Source of the DNA: Albimonas sp036154955
GTDB lineage: Bacteria; Pseudomonadota; Alphaproteobacteria; Rhodobacterales; Rhodobacteraceae
Reading direction: 5' to 3'
Assembly: GCA_036154955.1 (NCBI GenBank)
Contig: JAYZWL010000078.1
Location: 1 to 64,000, forward strand
Length of the DNA: 64,000 bases
Every line of letters begins with the position of its first letter. The first letter of the stretch is position 1. This document shows positions 54,305 to 62,187 of the stretch, one piece after another. Under the pieces are notes generated by a model. The model saw nothing but the letters and a program-made list of their open reading frames with translations. It did not search any database and was not told the origin of the DNA. Position numbers and translations under genes: made by a program.

Positions 54305-54576
54305 CGCGCGTCGCTCCGGCGGAACGGGATCACGTTGCCCGCGTCCTGCCCGCTTCTCGGGAGCCGGGCCTCGGTCCGCTCGACCGCGATCAGGAGGTCG
54401 GTCGCCATCTGGCGGAAGTGGTCGAGGGCGGCTCCGCTCGCCTCGGCGGCTTCGCGGCGGGCGATCAGGACGCCGGCGCGGTCGACGAGGAGCGTCGCGG
54501 CGAGGACGGGGTCGCGGCCCGCGGAGATCACCGCGCACAGGCGGTCGATCTCTGCGAAGGCGTCTTCGTGGGTCAT
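54292..54576 (-). CDS. Small hypothetical protein, 94 residues
   Basis: This is the first gene of the leftward set. The protein is largely helical (DAFAEIDRLCAVISAGRDPV; LLVDRAGVLIARREAAEASG) with a basic tail. Two adjacent palindromes lie 47-75 bases upstream, probably its operator. Function is unknown. Confidence 0.6.
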   Translation of the reverse strand: MTHEDAFAEIDRLCAVISAGRDPVLAATLLVDRAGVLIARREAAEASGAALDHFRQMATDLLIAVERTEARLPRSGQDAGNVIPFRRSDARCPG

Positions 54577-54622
54577 GGGGCGCGCTCCGAGCGCGGGCTC
54601 GTCCGGATGGGCGAGAGTGATT

Positions 54623-54651
54623 CCCGAAATTTCGGGGATATCCTGATATCC
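54623..54651. promoter_or_regulatory. Two abutting palindromes upstream of the leftward phage operon
   Basis: CCCGAAATTTCGGG (54,623-54,636) is a perfect 14-base palindrome. It shares its last base with a second dyad, GGATATC-CT-GATATCC (54,636-54,651), also perfect. They lie just upstream of the 94-residue gene in an AT-rich pocket, a good candidate for a repressor operator pair. Confidence 0.7.
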
Positions 54652-54948
54652 GGGTGGTCCCCAAAACGTAAATGACGCAAATGTGGGCGTGAATGTTCAA
54701 TCTTTGTTCACTTTAAGATTTGAGAAAAAATGGATGAAGGCTTCAACTGGTTTTGGAGATTCGTCATGTCGGACCCGCCTGCCGCCTTGAGGCGATGAAG
54801 CTGGCGCGGGAGGTTCCGCCCGTTGAATTGGGCGGAGTCGTGCAGTGGGCGCGAACCCTGCCGACGCCGGGCTTTCAGGAGCCGGAGCCTGACCAATGGA
54901 GACCGGAGGATGCGCGGCGGGGCTTGCTCCGCCGCAAGTCGTTCTGAG
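54652..54948. other. AT-richer intergenic region before the repressor stop
   Basis: These 297 bases separate the palindromes from the end of the XRE gene. Short frames exist on both strands but none has convincing features. The 54,660-54,740 part is AT-rich and probably holds the promoter of the leftward operon. Confidence 0.45.
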
Positions 54949-55311
54949 CTAGCTCTTCGACGCCGAGGCGAGCAAGCGCAACGCCTCGGCGACCCGCTGG
55001 CGCTGCGGCTCCTCCATCGCAAGCAGGAGGGCTGACAGGTCGCGGATTTCTTCCGGCGTCCTGCTTATCGGTTCGTCTTCAATAAGTTCGTCGAGCGTGA
55101 CGCCCAGGACTCGCGCGATCCGGATCGCCTTGGCGATCGAGGGGACCGGGGCGCCTGGTTCGCCGCTCACAAGCCGGCCGACATAGTTCTTGTTGAGCCC
55201 TGCGGCGATGGAAACGCGGTGCGCGCTGGTCTTCCGCTCGGAGATGATCGCCGCGAGGTTGCGGGCCATGACGCGGAGAAGCGCGTCCTCTTCCTCACGG
55301 TCGCTGCTCAC
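54949..55311 (-). CDS. XRE-family repressor-like regulator
   Basis: This 120-residue protein has a Cro/C1-type helix-turn-helix (NLAAIISERKTSAHRVSIAA, then GLNKNYVGRLVSG) and a helical C-terminal region (RTPEEIRDLSALLLAMEEPQ). The GTG at 55,311 is chosen because GGAGG lies 9 bases upstream; a longer in-frame start at 55,407 adds an unlikely basic stretch. No protease-type C-terminal domain is present, so it is not a LexA-like self-cleaving repressor. It is divergent from the early operon, with a palindrome in the shared spacer, and is the best candidate for the prophage repressor. Confidence 0.82.
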   Translation of the reverse strand: MSSDREEEDALLRVMARNLAAIISERKTSAHRVSIAAGLNKNYVGRLVSGEPGAPVPSIAKAIRIARVLGVTLDELIEDEPISRTPEEIRDLSALLLAMEEPQRQRVAEALRLLASASKS

Positions 55312-55459
55312 CTCGTCGGGCCTCCGTTCGCGGCTCCTGGTGGCGGCCTGGCGGGGCCGCGCTCCGCGCCGCCCGCAGGGTCGGGAGCGCCTTGTCATCC
55401 TCAGCATACGGCGGCGGCGGGCAACTCGCCATATCTGAGGAGTCAGAAAGGATTTGGCG

Positions 55460-55479
55460 ATTCCCTAAAAATAAGGAAT
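55460..55479. promoter_or_regulatory. Operator-like dyad between the repressor and early operon
   Basis: The 20-base dyad has arms ATTCCnTA (55,460-55,467) and TAnGGAAT (55,472-55,479) around AAAA. A direct repeat CGATCAAC follows at 55,491-55,498 and 55,506-55,513. The site is in the divergent spacer and is the likely binding site of the XRE protein. The downstream ATG at 55,528 has CAGGGAG as ribosome site. Confidence 0.65.
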
Positions 55480-55527
55480 TTTTGCGCTTGCGATCAACCT
55501 GAGGTCGATCAACAGGGAGTTTTCCCC

Positions 55528-55971
55528 ATGTCCAGACCCGCAAGGCTCCTGACCTCCGCCGAGGTCTCTGCCGTCAAGGCGGTGCGAGACGGCTCCGGCG
55601 TCGCCGCCGCCGCCCTCGCCTTCGGCCTGACGAAGAAGGTCCTCTGCTAAGTCATCGGCGAGCGGATCGGCGGAGTCGCCAGCCTTCGCAAGGCGCGCCC
55701 GTCCGATGACCTCCTCGGCCGGCTGACGCAGACCGCCGAAATCGGTCTTCCCGAGGTCGAGGCCGAGGTCCCCGCCGATCCCGCCGAAGAGCCCTGCCAG
55801 ACCTCGCCCTTCCGCTTCCCCCTTGCGGTGCATTGGGAGGACCCGGCGGCGCGGGCGCGGGAATTCCGGCGGGGCGTGAGCGGGTATCGGGACCTGACGG
55901 GGGCGCTCCTCGGCGATCCGCCGGTCGGACGCTCGGCGCTGGACCTTCGGCGCAAAGGGCGCGCGGCATGA
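55528..55971 (+). pseudogene. Small early phage protein, interrupted by an in-frame TAA
   Basis: An ATG at 55,528 opens a frame of 148 codons to TGA at 55,969-55,971, broken once by TAA at 55,648-55,650 (codon 41). The reading frame is the same on both sides. The first part (LLTSAEVSAVKAVRDGSGVA) looks like a helix-turn-helix start; after the stop come GERIGGVASLRKARPSDDLL and RDLTGALLGDPPVGRSALD. Both halves align with the intact next gene, a paralog. A simple nonsense mutation is the most likely reading; a functional 40-residue product or read-through cannot be excluded. Its TGA overlaps the paralog ATG as ATGA. Confidence 0.65.
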
Positions 55972-56540
55972 GCGGGCAGGGCTGGCGCAAGGCGAGCCGC
56001 GTCGCGACCGAGGCGGAACTCGCCGCGATCCTCGCCGTCCATGGGGGCGCCTCGGTCCGAGAGGCGGCGGAGCGGCACGGGGCCGAGGCCGGCGGGGTCG
56101 CCAACCTGGTTCAGTCGCGCTTCGGCGGGGTCGCGGACCTGCGCCGCGTCCCCAACGCCTCCGACCTCGAAATCGTCCGGCACGAGGCGGTCAACGCCCG
56201 CGAGTTCTGGGCGCGGATCGGCGTCGAGCGGCCGGGCGCGGAGACGGCGAAGCCCGCCGAAACCTTCCGGACCTCGCCCTTCCCGGTCACGACCGGGCGC
56301 GAGCATCACGACGACCCGGCCGTCCGCCTGCGGGCCTTCCGCGACGGGGTCGGTCCCTTCCGCCATCGCGACCTTACCGGCGCCATCCTCGGCGACCCGC
56401 CCGTCGGCCGCTCGGCCCTCGACCGCAACCCGGTCCGCGGGGGCGGGGACTGGCGGGCGCTGCCGCGGCCGAAGCCGGTCTCCGAGATCGAGGCGGCGGC
56501 GACGCTGCGCCGCCTCTCGCGGCGCGCCCGCGCGGCCTGA
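55968..56540 (+). CDS. Small early phage protein, paralog of the interrupted upstream gene
   Basis: This 190-residue protein begins with a probable helix-turn-helix (ATEAELAAILAVHGGASVRE, then AAERHGAEAGGVANLVQSRF) and continues with GGVADLRRVPNASDLEIVRH, a positionally conserved RTSPFPV, and HRDLTGAILGDPPVGRSALD. The last stretch shares an 11-residue identity (GDPPVGRSALD) with the interrupted upstream copy. Helix-turn-helix plus early position suggests a DNA-binding regulatory or replication-associated role. It overlaps its paralog by four bases. Confidence 0.7.
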   Translation: MSGQGWRKASRVATEAELAAILAVHGGASVREAAERHGAEAGGVANLVQSRFGGVADLRRVPNASDLEIVRHEAVNAREFWARIGVERPGAETAKPAETFRTSPFPVTTGREHHDDPAVRLRAFRDGVGPFRHRDLTGAILGDPPVGRSALDRNPVRGGGDWRALPRPKPVSEIEAAATLRRLSRRARAA

Positions 56541-56555
56541 CCGGAGGTCCCTCCC

Positions 56556-57162
56556 ATGTCCAAGCGCAACGCGCGTCACGCGCGACGGCCGCATGACGCC
56601 TATTTCACGACCGATCCCGGCGCGGTCGCGCCGCTGGCGGGCGAGCTTCGCCCGCATGGCGGGCGACCTGGTCCGCCTGGTCGAGGCGTCGACCTCCTGG
56701 CGCTGCGGCTTCGCCTCCGATCTCGCGCCGGCGGCGGAGCGGACCCCGCCCTCGCCCGAGGGCGAAAGCCTGCCGATCCGGACGCTCGACGCCTTCGACC
56801 TGACGGCGGATCACGTCCGGGACTGCCATGCGATCATCACGAACCCGCCCTGGACGCGCGACCGCCGGACCGGCCTGCCGCTGCATGGGCTGATCGAACA
56901 TCTCTCCGACCTGCGGCCAACCTACCTCCTCTTCGATCTCGACTGGCTCGCCTCGACCTATTTCCGGGACTTCGCCTCGCGGCTGCGGGCGGTGCTGCCG
57001 GTCGGGGGCGTCCGCTGAATTCCGGGGACGAAGGTCAAGTCGACTGACAAGGCCGCTTGGTTCGTCTTCGACCGGCCTCTCGCGGTCCTGGACCGGACGG
57101 GCGTCGGCCCGTCGGTGCGGATCACGCCGCGGGGCGGCGCCGTGCGGAGGGCGGAGGAATGA
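56556..57162 (+). pseudogene. NPPW-type DNA adenine methyltransferase-like gene, frameshifted and with an in-frame TGA
   Basis: An ATG at 56,556 starts a basic N-terminus (RPHDAYFTTDPGAVAPLAG) that leaves frame near 56,640. The other frame continues with AGDLVRLVEASTSWRCGFAS, the adenine-methyltransferase motif IITNPPW, then GLIEHLSDLRPTYLLFDLDW. A TGA at 57,016-57,018 interrupts it and the same frame resumes with IPGTKVKSTDKAAWFVFDRP to a TGA at 57,160. The segment expected at the frame jump, the SAM-binding FxEPCAGxGD-type motif, is mostly missing, so the change is a deletion. At the internal TGA a Trp (TGG) is expected from family pattern. The product is very unlikely to be active. The last TGA overlaps the next ATG. 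Confidence 0.65.
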
Positions 57163-57608
57163 AGCTCGCCGCCTTCTTCGCCGACGGGTTTCCGCCCGAT
57201 TGGGATGCGGGTCCGCGCCCGCCGCACGGGCTCGACCTCGCCCAAATCCAGCGCCGGTGCGGCGCGCCGACCGACTGCAAGCGACCGCTCGACCTCGACC
57301 GGGACGCCGCCGCGGCGACGCTCCTGCGCCGGGTCGTCGAGCCGGGGGCGAGCCTCGCGGCCTTCCCGCTCCTCGGCGTCTGCCTGGTTTGGCGGACGAC
57401 GGGCGAGGCGGGGCGGCTGACCGGCATTCACCACCCCTCGACCGTCCTCGCCCTGCACCTCGCCGGGCTGATCGAGCGGCGCGGGCGCGCCCGTTTCGTC
57501 CCGACCGCCCTCGGCCGCGCGCGGGCGCGGACCCTGAAGGGGCCGCAGGCGCGCCGGCGCGAGGCGGAGGGGGCCCGCGCCGCGTGCGAGACGGAGGGGC
57601 GGGCATGA
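57159..57608 (+). CDS. Hypothetical phage protein with winged-helix-like region
   Basis: This 149-residue protein has no family I recognise. The N-terminus (MKLAAFFADGFPPDWDAGPR) is followed by an Ala/Leu-rich middle and a C-terminal part (STVLALHLAGLIERRGRARF) that reads like a winged-helix wing, ending in a basic tail. It overlaps genes on both sides by four bases within the early operon. Confidence 0.6.
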   Translation: MKLAAFFADGFPPDWDAGPRPPHGLDLAQIQRRCGAPTDCKRPLDLDRDAAAATLLRRVVEPGASLAAFPLLGVCLVWRTTGEAGRLTGIHHPSTVLALHLAGLIERRGRARFVPTALGRARARTLKGPQARRREAEGARAACETEGRA

Positions 57609-57850
57609 CCTACGCCGCGACGAAGCTCCTCGAAGTTCTGCGCGACGCGGACCGGGGCGATCTCCCCCTCTGGTGCGGAACCTTCGAGGGCGGCGGGAGC
57701 CGGCCGGAGCGGGTCGTCGCGATCAGGACGGCGGTCGAGCGCGGCTTCCTGACCTCGGGCGCCGCGGCCTTCGAGACGACGCCCGCCGGCCGCGCCTGGC
57801 GCTCGGCCCTCGTCGCCTCGGTCCTCGCCGCCGCGGGGATGCGAGGATGA
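57605..57850 (+). CDS. Small hypothetical phage protein
   Basis: This 81-residue protein (ATKLLEVLRDADRGDLPLWC, then RTAVERGFLTSGAAAFETTP) could be a small winged-helix-like fold. It is supported mainly by ATGA overlaps with both neighbours. Function is unknown. Confidence 0.55.
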   Translation: MTYAATKLLEVLRDADRGDLPLWCGTFEGGGSRPERVVAIRTAVERGFLTSGAAAFETTPAGRAWRSALVASVLAAAGMRG

Positions 57851-58161
57851 CCGGCCGGCGGGAGGCGTTGCTTGACCGCATCCGGTCGAGCGTCGAGGTC
57901 GATCCCGAAACGGGCTGCTGGACCTGGACGGGGGCCGACTCCGGCTCGGGCCGGGGCGGCGGCTATGCGCGCATGTCGCTGGACGGGCAGACGGTCGCCG
58001 TTCACCGCGTCGCCTTCGTCTGCACCTTCGGCTTCGTCTCCTCGCGCCGGCATATCGACCACCGTTGCCGCAACCGCCGATGCGTGAACCCCGCGCATCT
58101 GGAGCTTGTGACGCCGCGGGAGAACGCCCGTCGGCGCGACGCTGCGAGGGCGTCGGAATGA
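57847..58161 (+). CDS. HNH endonuclease
   Basis: This 104-residue protein has an HNH nuclease site: RRHIDHRCRNRRCVNPAHLE contains the His/Asp-His core, two structural cysteines and the Asn-Pro-x-His-Leu end typical of phage HNH proteins. An upstream GCWTWTGA-type strand is also characteristic. It overlaps the cytosine-methyltransferase gene by four bases. It could be a homing-type nuclease or could act with the methyltransferase. Confidence 0.85.
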   Translation: MTGRREALLDRIRSSVEVDPETGCWTWTGADSGSGRGGGYARMSLDGQTVAVHRVAFVCTFGFVSSRRHIDHRCRNRRCVNPAHLELVTPRENARRRDAARASE

Positions 58162-59438
58162 AGGGCGGGACCCTGTTTTCCGGCATCGGCGCGCCGGAGG
58201 TCGGCGCGCCCTGGGTCGACTGGCGATGGTCGGCCGATATCGACGCCTTCGCGAACGCGGTCCGCGCGGTCCGCTTTCCGGGCGTCCCGAACCTCGGGGA
58301 CGTGAATGCAATCGACGCCGCAGCAATTGAGCCTGTCGACCTTATGGTCTTCGGCTCCCCCTGCCAGTCGTTCAGCCTCGCCGGCCGACGTCTCGGCATG
58401 GATGACCCGCGCGGGAACCTGGCCCTCGTCGCCCTCGCGCTGGTTCGGCGAGTCCGTCCCCGCTGGTTCGTCTTCGAGAATGTCCGCGGCCTGCTTTCGT
58501 CCTGGTCAGGAGCCGAGGACGCGGAGGGTCCGGATCGGGCCGAGGGCGACGAATGGGAAGCGGACGAAGACTCCGATTTCTGGACCTTCGTCAACGCCGT
58601 GCGGGAATGCGGGTATTCTGGCGCCTGGCGAATGCTTGACGCTCGATATTTCGGAGTCCCCCAGCGTCGCCGCCGTCTGTGGTTTGTCGGTCATCTTGGA
58701 GCCGATTGGCGACCCGCTGGCGCCGTTCTGTTTGAGCCCGGAAGCCTGTCGGGGCGTCCTCCGGCGGGCGGAGATCCGGACGAAGGCGCTCCCGCCGGCC
58801 TTTCTCGCGGCGCTGCGGGACGTGGCGTCGATAGCAACGCCGGCGACGTCGCCTTCTGCCTCCTCGCGCACTCGCAGGGGTCCGCGGACGCCGAAAGCGA
58901 GACCCTGATCGCGTCTAATTGCGGCGGACAGGCGTTCACGCTCCTGGCGAATACGCACGGGCGCTCGCCGAACGACGAGACCCTTCTCGCCTTCAACGCG
59001 CGCGAAGACCCCTGTCCCTCGGCCGAGGTCTTCGGGACGCTGGGCGCCTCCTCCCCACAGGCGCAGGCGGTCGCCTTCAAGCTGCGCGGGCGCGAGGGCG
59101 GGGCGGTTCCGGAGGTCGAGCCCGACGGGATTTCCCCGACGCTGTCGGCCTCGGCCGGCGGCTCGACCCGGCCCTTTGTCGCGCAGCATGGCGCGCCGGG
59201 GGCGCTCGTTGATCGAGCGGGGCCGGCCGGCTGGATCATCCGCCGCCTGACGCCGGTCGAGTGCGAACGCCTGCAAGGCTTCCCGGACGGCTGGACGGCG
59301 ATCCCCTGGCGGGGCGCGACCGCCCTTCCGACGCCGCGATACCGCGTCCTCGGCAATTCGCAGGCGGTCCCGAACGTCCGCTGGATTCTCGACCGCCTGA
59401 AGCTGGCGGACGCCGCCTTCCCCGATCCTCGCAGGTAG
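58158..59438 (+). CDS. Cytosine-C5 DNA methyltransferase
   Basis: This 426-residue enzyme transfers a methyl group from SAM to cytosine C5. Motif I is LFSGIGAPEVG, the catalytic motif IV is FGSPCQSFSLAG (Cys69), motif VI is FVFENVRGL, motif VIII is GVPQRRRRLWFVG and motifs IX-X are IIRRLTPVECERLQGFPDGW and YRVLGNSQAVPN. A long target-recognition region (about 190-350) contains repeated-looking AFCLL/AFTLL/LLAFN segments, usual in phage methyltransferases. It may protect phage DNA from host restriction. No restriction endonuclease partner is present other than the small HNH protein. Confidence 0.93.
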   Translation: MKGGTLFSGIGAPEVGAPWVDWRWSADIDAFANAVRAVRFPGVPNLGDVNAIDAAAIEPVDLMVFGSPCQSFSLAGRRLGMDDPRGNLALVALALVRRVRPRWFVFENVRGLLSSWSGAEDAEGPDRAEGDEWEADEDSDFWTFVNAVRECGYSGAWRMLDARYFGVPQRRRRLWFVGHLGADWRPAGAVLFEPGSLSGRPPAGGDPDEGAPAGLSRGAAGRGVDSNAGDVAFCLLAHSQGSADAESETLIASNCGGQAFTLLANTHGRSPNDETLLAFNAREDPCPSAEVFGTLGASSPQAQAVAFKLRGREGGAVPEVEPDGISPTLSASAGGSTRPFVAQHGAPGALVDRAGPAGWIIRRLTPVECERLQGFPDGWTAIPWRGATALPTPRYRVLGNSQAVPNVRWILDRLKLADAAFPDPRR

Positions 59439-59448
59439 GGAGCCGCCC

Positions 59449-59868
59449 TTGACCCTCCTCGACTGCGTCCCCGCGCTCCTCGCGGGGGCCGCGACCTTCT
59501 TTGCGGTCCGGGCGAGGCAATGGCGCGCCCGCGCGCGCGAGACCGACGCCGTCGCGACCTGGGCGCTGCGCGACCGTGACCGGATCATCAGGGCTGCGCG
59601 GCCGGGCGACGACCTGGTTCCGGCGACGGCCGGGTCCTTCGCGGCAATGCTGTCGCGCCGCGGCCTGCAACGGGCGGGGGCGGACCTCGCCCGGCGGGAC
59701 TACCGCGCCTTCGCGGTCGCCCTCGGCGAGGGGCGGTCCGATCCCGGCTGTCCGGCGGGGCGGCTCGACCCGTGCCAGTCGGCGGCGCTGGTTCTCCTCC
59801 TCGGCGAGGCGGGGCGGCGCGACGACCTGGTCGCGCGGATCGTGCGGGACGTGCGGGGGCGGCGATGA
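59449..59868 (+). CDS. Hypothetical phage protein with N-terminal hydrophobic segment
   Basis: The TTG at 59,449, 10 bases after the methyltransferase stop, opens a 139-residue frame. It begins with a short membrane-like or amphipathic segment (LLDCVPALLAGAATFFAVRA) and continues as an Ala/Arg-rich helical protein. It overlaps the primase-helicase gene by four bases. No family is recognised. Confidence 0.55.
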   Translation: MTLLDCVPALLAGAATFFAVRARQWRARARETDAVATWALRDRDRIIRAARPGDDLVPATAGSFAAMLSRRGLQRAGADLARRDYRAFAVALGEGRSDPGCPAGRLDPCQSAALVLLLGEAGRRDDLVARIVRDVRGRR

Positions 59869-62063
59869 CCGAGATCGACTTCGCGCCCATGATGGAAGCG
59901 GTCGCGCGGGACCTCCTCGGCGAGCCGAACCCGCAGCTTTCGACGCCGGGCGAGCTTCGCTTCGGCAATCACGGGTCGATTTCCGTCGACCTCGAAAAGG
60001 GCTCCTTCTTCGATCACGAGCAGGGCGTCGGCGGGGGCGTGCTGAAGCTCGTCGAGGAGCGGGTCGGCGTGACCGGGGGCGACGCGATGCGCTGGCTTCG
60101 CGAGCGTGGACACCCGATCCCCGAGCCCGAGCGCCGGGGCGGTCCGGAACGTCCCCGGCCGCAGCGACCGGCGGAAGAGCGTCGGCCCTCTCCCGCGTCC
60201 GATGCGCGTCCGCAGGCGTCCAAGCCCGGCGAGCGGCGGCGCATCGTCGAGACCTATCCCTATCACGACGAGGAGGGCGTCCTTCGCTATGAGGTTGTCC
60301 GCTATGAGCCGAAGACCTTCACGCAACGCCGGCCGGTTGTCGCGGGCTCGACCTCGGGGCCGTGGATTTGGGGCCTGAAGGGGCAGGAGTATTTCCGGCG
60401 GCCGGGGCGGGCCGACTGGTATCCCCGTCGCCCGCGCGACGACCGCCCGGCCGAGGAGATCGCCGAGTTTCCCGAGGAAGAGCGACTCCTCTACCGGCTC
60501 GGCGATGTCCTGAACGCCGTCGAGGACGGCGAGACGATCCATGTCGTCGAGGGCGAGAAGGACGTTCACGCGCTGAAGGCGCTCGGCCTCGTCGCGACCT
60601 GCAACTCCGGCGGCTCGGGAAAGTGGGGGCCGGAGTTCTCGGCGCAACTCACCGGGGCCGACGTCGTCGTCTTCGCCGACAACGACGAGGCGGGCGACGC
60701 GCACGCCGACGAAGTCTGTCGGTCGCTTCGGGGGCGGGCGAAGCGGGTCCGCCGGGTCGACCTGCCGGGCCTGCCGCCGAAGGGCGACGTCGCCGACTTC
60801 CTCGCGGCCGGGGGCGACCTGGACGCGATCCGGGCGGCGGTCGCCGCGGCGCGCGAATGGTTGCCGGAGCTTCCCGTCGCGCCGTTCCCCGTCGTCCGCT
60901 TCGGCGACATGCGCGAATACCGCCCCTTCGACGAATGGCTGGTGCGGAACTGGATCGGTCGCGGGCAACTCGTCGCCGTCTACGGTCCGCCCAAGCAGGG
61001 CAAGTCGTTCCTGACAATCGACCTCGGCGCGCGGATCGCGCACGGCTGGCCCTGGTTCGGCCTGCCGACGCAACGCTCGGTCGTGATCTACAACGCGGCC
61101 GAGGGCGGCGAGGGCGTGAAGAAGCGCCTCGCGGCCTGGGCGAACGCGCCGGGGCGCTCGGTCGACCCCTTCGCGCCCTTCTTCATGGTCCCGACGGTCC
61201 TCGACCTGTTCTCCGACGAGACCGCGGCCGACGCGCTGATCGCCTACGCCCGAGCGGTCTCCGACGCGCTCGGCGCGCCGGTCGGGGCGATTTTTATCGA
61301 CACCCTCGCCCGCGCCATGGTCGGGGGTGACGAGAACTCCGCCGTCGATATGGGGCGGCTTATCGCGGCGGCGGACCGGATCAAGACGGCGACCGGGGCG
61401 ACCGTGATCCTTGTCCATCACTCCGGGAAGGACGTCGGCCGAGGGATGCGGGGGCATAGCTCGCTTCTCGGGGCGGTCGACGGGGCGATCTCGGTCGCGA
61501 AGGTCATGCTCGACGGCGACAAGTCGGAGCCGCGGGCCGAACCCGTCTGGACCGGCGAGATCGAGGTCCGCCTTCAGGCGCAGAAGGACGGCGAGGACGG
61601 GCTCCTTCAGACGATCCGCCTCGACCGGCGGATCATCGGCCGGGACGCGGACGGGGCGGAGGTTTCGTCCTGCATCGTCACCGATGGGTCGGGGCGGCTT
61701 CCGGAGGGATCGTCGAGCCTGTCCGGGGCGGACCGGCGCAGCGCCGACCGGCTGACGAAGGACGTCCGCCGCGCCTTCGCCGTCCTCCTGCGCGCGACCG
61801 CGACCGACCCGCGGGGGACCGAGATCGACGGTCGGCCGGCGGTTCACTGGCTCGCTTGGGTGAACGGCTTGCAGGAGGCGAAGCTCCTCCCCTCCGGCGG
61901 CACGAACGACGCGCGGCGCGAGCGGAACGTCGTCTTCGAGGAGCTTCGTCGCCCGCTGATCGTCGCCGGCTTCGTCAAGGGCGCCCGGCCCGACGCCCGC
62001 TCCGGCAAGCCGGAGTTCTGGATCGTCCTGCGCGACGACCTTCCGCCCGACCCGACCGAATGA
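59865..62063 (+). CDS. TOPRIM primase-helicase (phage replication protein)
   Basis: This 732-residue protein is a probable primase fused to a RecA-like (AAA_25/RepA-type) helicase. The N-terminus (RFGNHGSISVDLEKGSFFDH) resembles the part that precedes TOPRIM in such proteins; no CHC2 zinc finger is seen. The TOPRIM domain (about 220-320) has IHVVEGEKDVHALKALGL and VVVFADNDEAGDAHADEV with the metal-binding acidic residues. The ATPase (about 345-600) has Walker A YGPPKQGKSFLTID, Walker B GAIFIDTLARAM and VILVHHSGKD. It is the main replication gene of the early operon. Confidence 0.9.
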   Translation: MTEIDFAPMMEAVARDLLGEPNPQLSTPGELRFGNHGSISVDLEKGSFFDHEQGVGGGVLKLVEERVGVTGGDAMRWLRERGHPIPEPERRGGPERPRPQRPAEERRPSPASDARPQASKPGERRRIVETYPYHDEEGVLRYEVVRYEPKTFTQRRPVVAGSTSGPWIWGLKGQEYFRRPGRADWYPRRPRDDRPAEEIAEFPEEERLLYRLGDVLNAVEDGETIHVVEGEKDVHALKALGLVATCNSGGSGKWGPEFSAQLTGADVVVFADNDEAGDAHADEVCRSLRGRAKRVRRVDLPGLPPKGDVADFLAAGGDLDAIRAAVAAAREWLPELPVAPFPVVRFGDMREYRPFDEWLVRNWIGRGQLVAVYGPPKQGKSFLTIDLGARIAHGWPWFGLPTQRSVVIYNAAEGGEGVKKRLAAWANAPGRSVDPFAPFFMVPTVLDLFSDETAADALIAYARAVSDALGAPVGAIFIDTLARAMVGGDENSAVDMGRLIAAADRIKTATGATVILVHHSGKDVGRGMRGHSSLLGAVDGAISVAKVMLDGDKSEPRAEPVWTGEIEVRLQAQKDGEDGLLQTIRLDRRIIGRDADGAEVSSCIVTDGSGRLPEGSSSLSGADRRSADRLTKDVRRAFAVLLRATATDPRGTEIDGRPAVHWLAWVNGLQEAKLLPSGGTNDARRERNVVFEELRRPLIVAGFVKGARPDARSGKPEFWIVLRDDLPPDPTE

Positions 62064-62086
62064 CGCCCGATCCCGGTGCGACCGCT

Positions 62087-62108
62087 CCGCCGCCCCTGTG
62101 GGCGGCGG
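62087..62108. terminator. Hairpin after the primase-helicase gene
   Basis: A perfect 9-bp stem CCGCCGCCC (62,087-62,095) with GGGCGGCGG (62,100-62,108) closes a CTGT loop 23 bases past the stop. Only a weak pyrimidine tract follows, so it may be a partial terminator or mRNA-stabilising end. Confidence 0.5.
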
Positions 62109-62187
62109 TCTCTCCCCGCGTCCCCCGGTCCCTGACCGACGCCGCGGGAATGCCTGCTGTTTGCAAGTTAACGAAGGAGGCAAGTCA

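Noticed and set aside
54753..55022. Short frames on both strands between the palindromes and the repressor
   Set aside because: No ribosome sites, overlaps or protein features; they partly overlap the repressor gene antisense.
55648..57018. Stop-codon reassignment in the phage, because in-frame TAA and TGA interrupt two genes
   Set aside because: Two different stops are involved, and neighbouring intact phage genes end normally on TGA, TAA or TAG; separate mutations are simpler.
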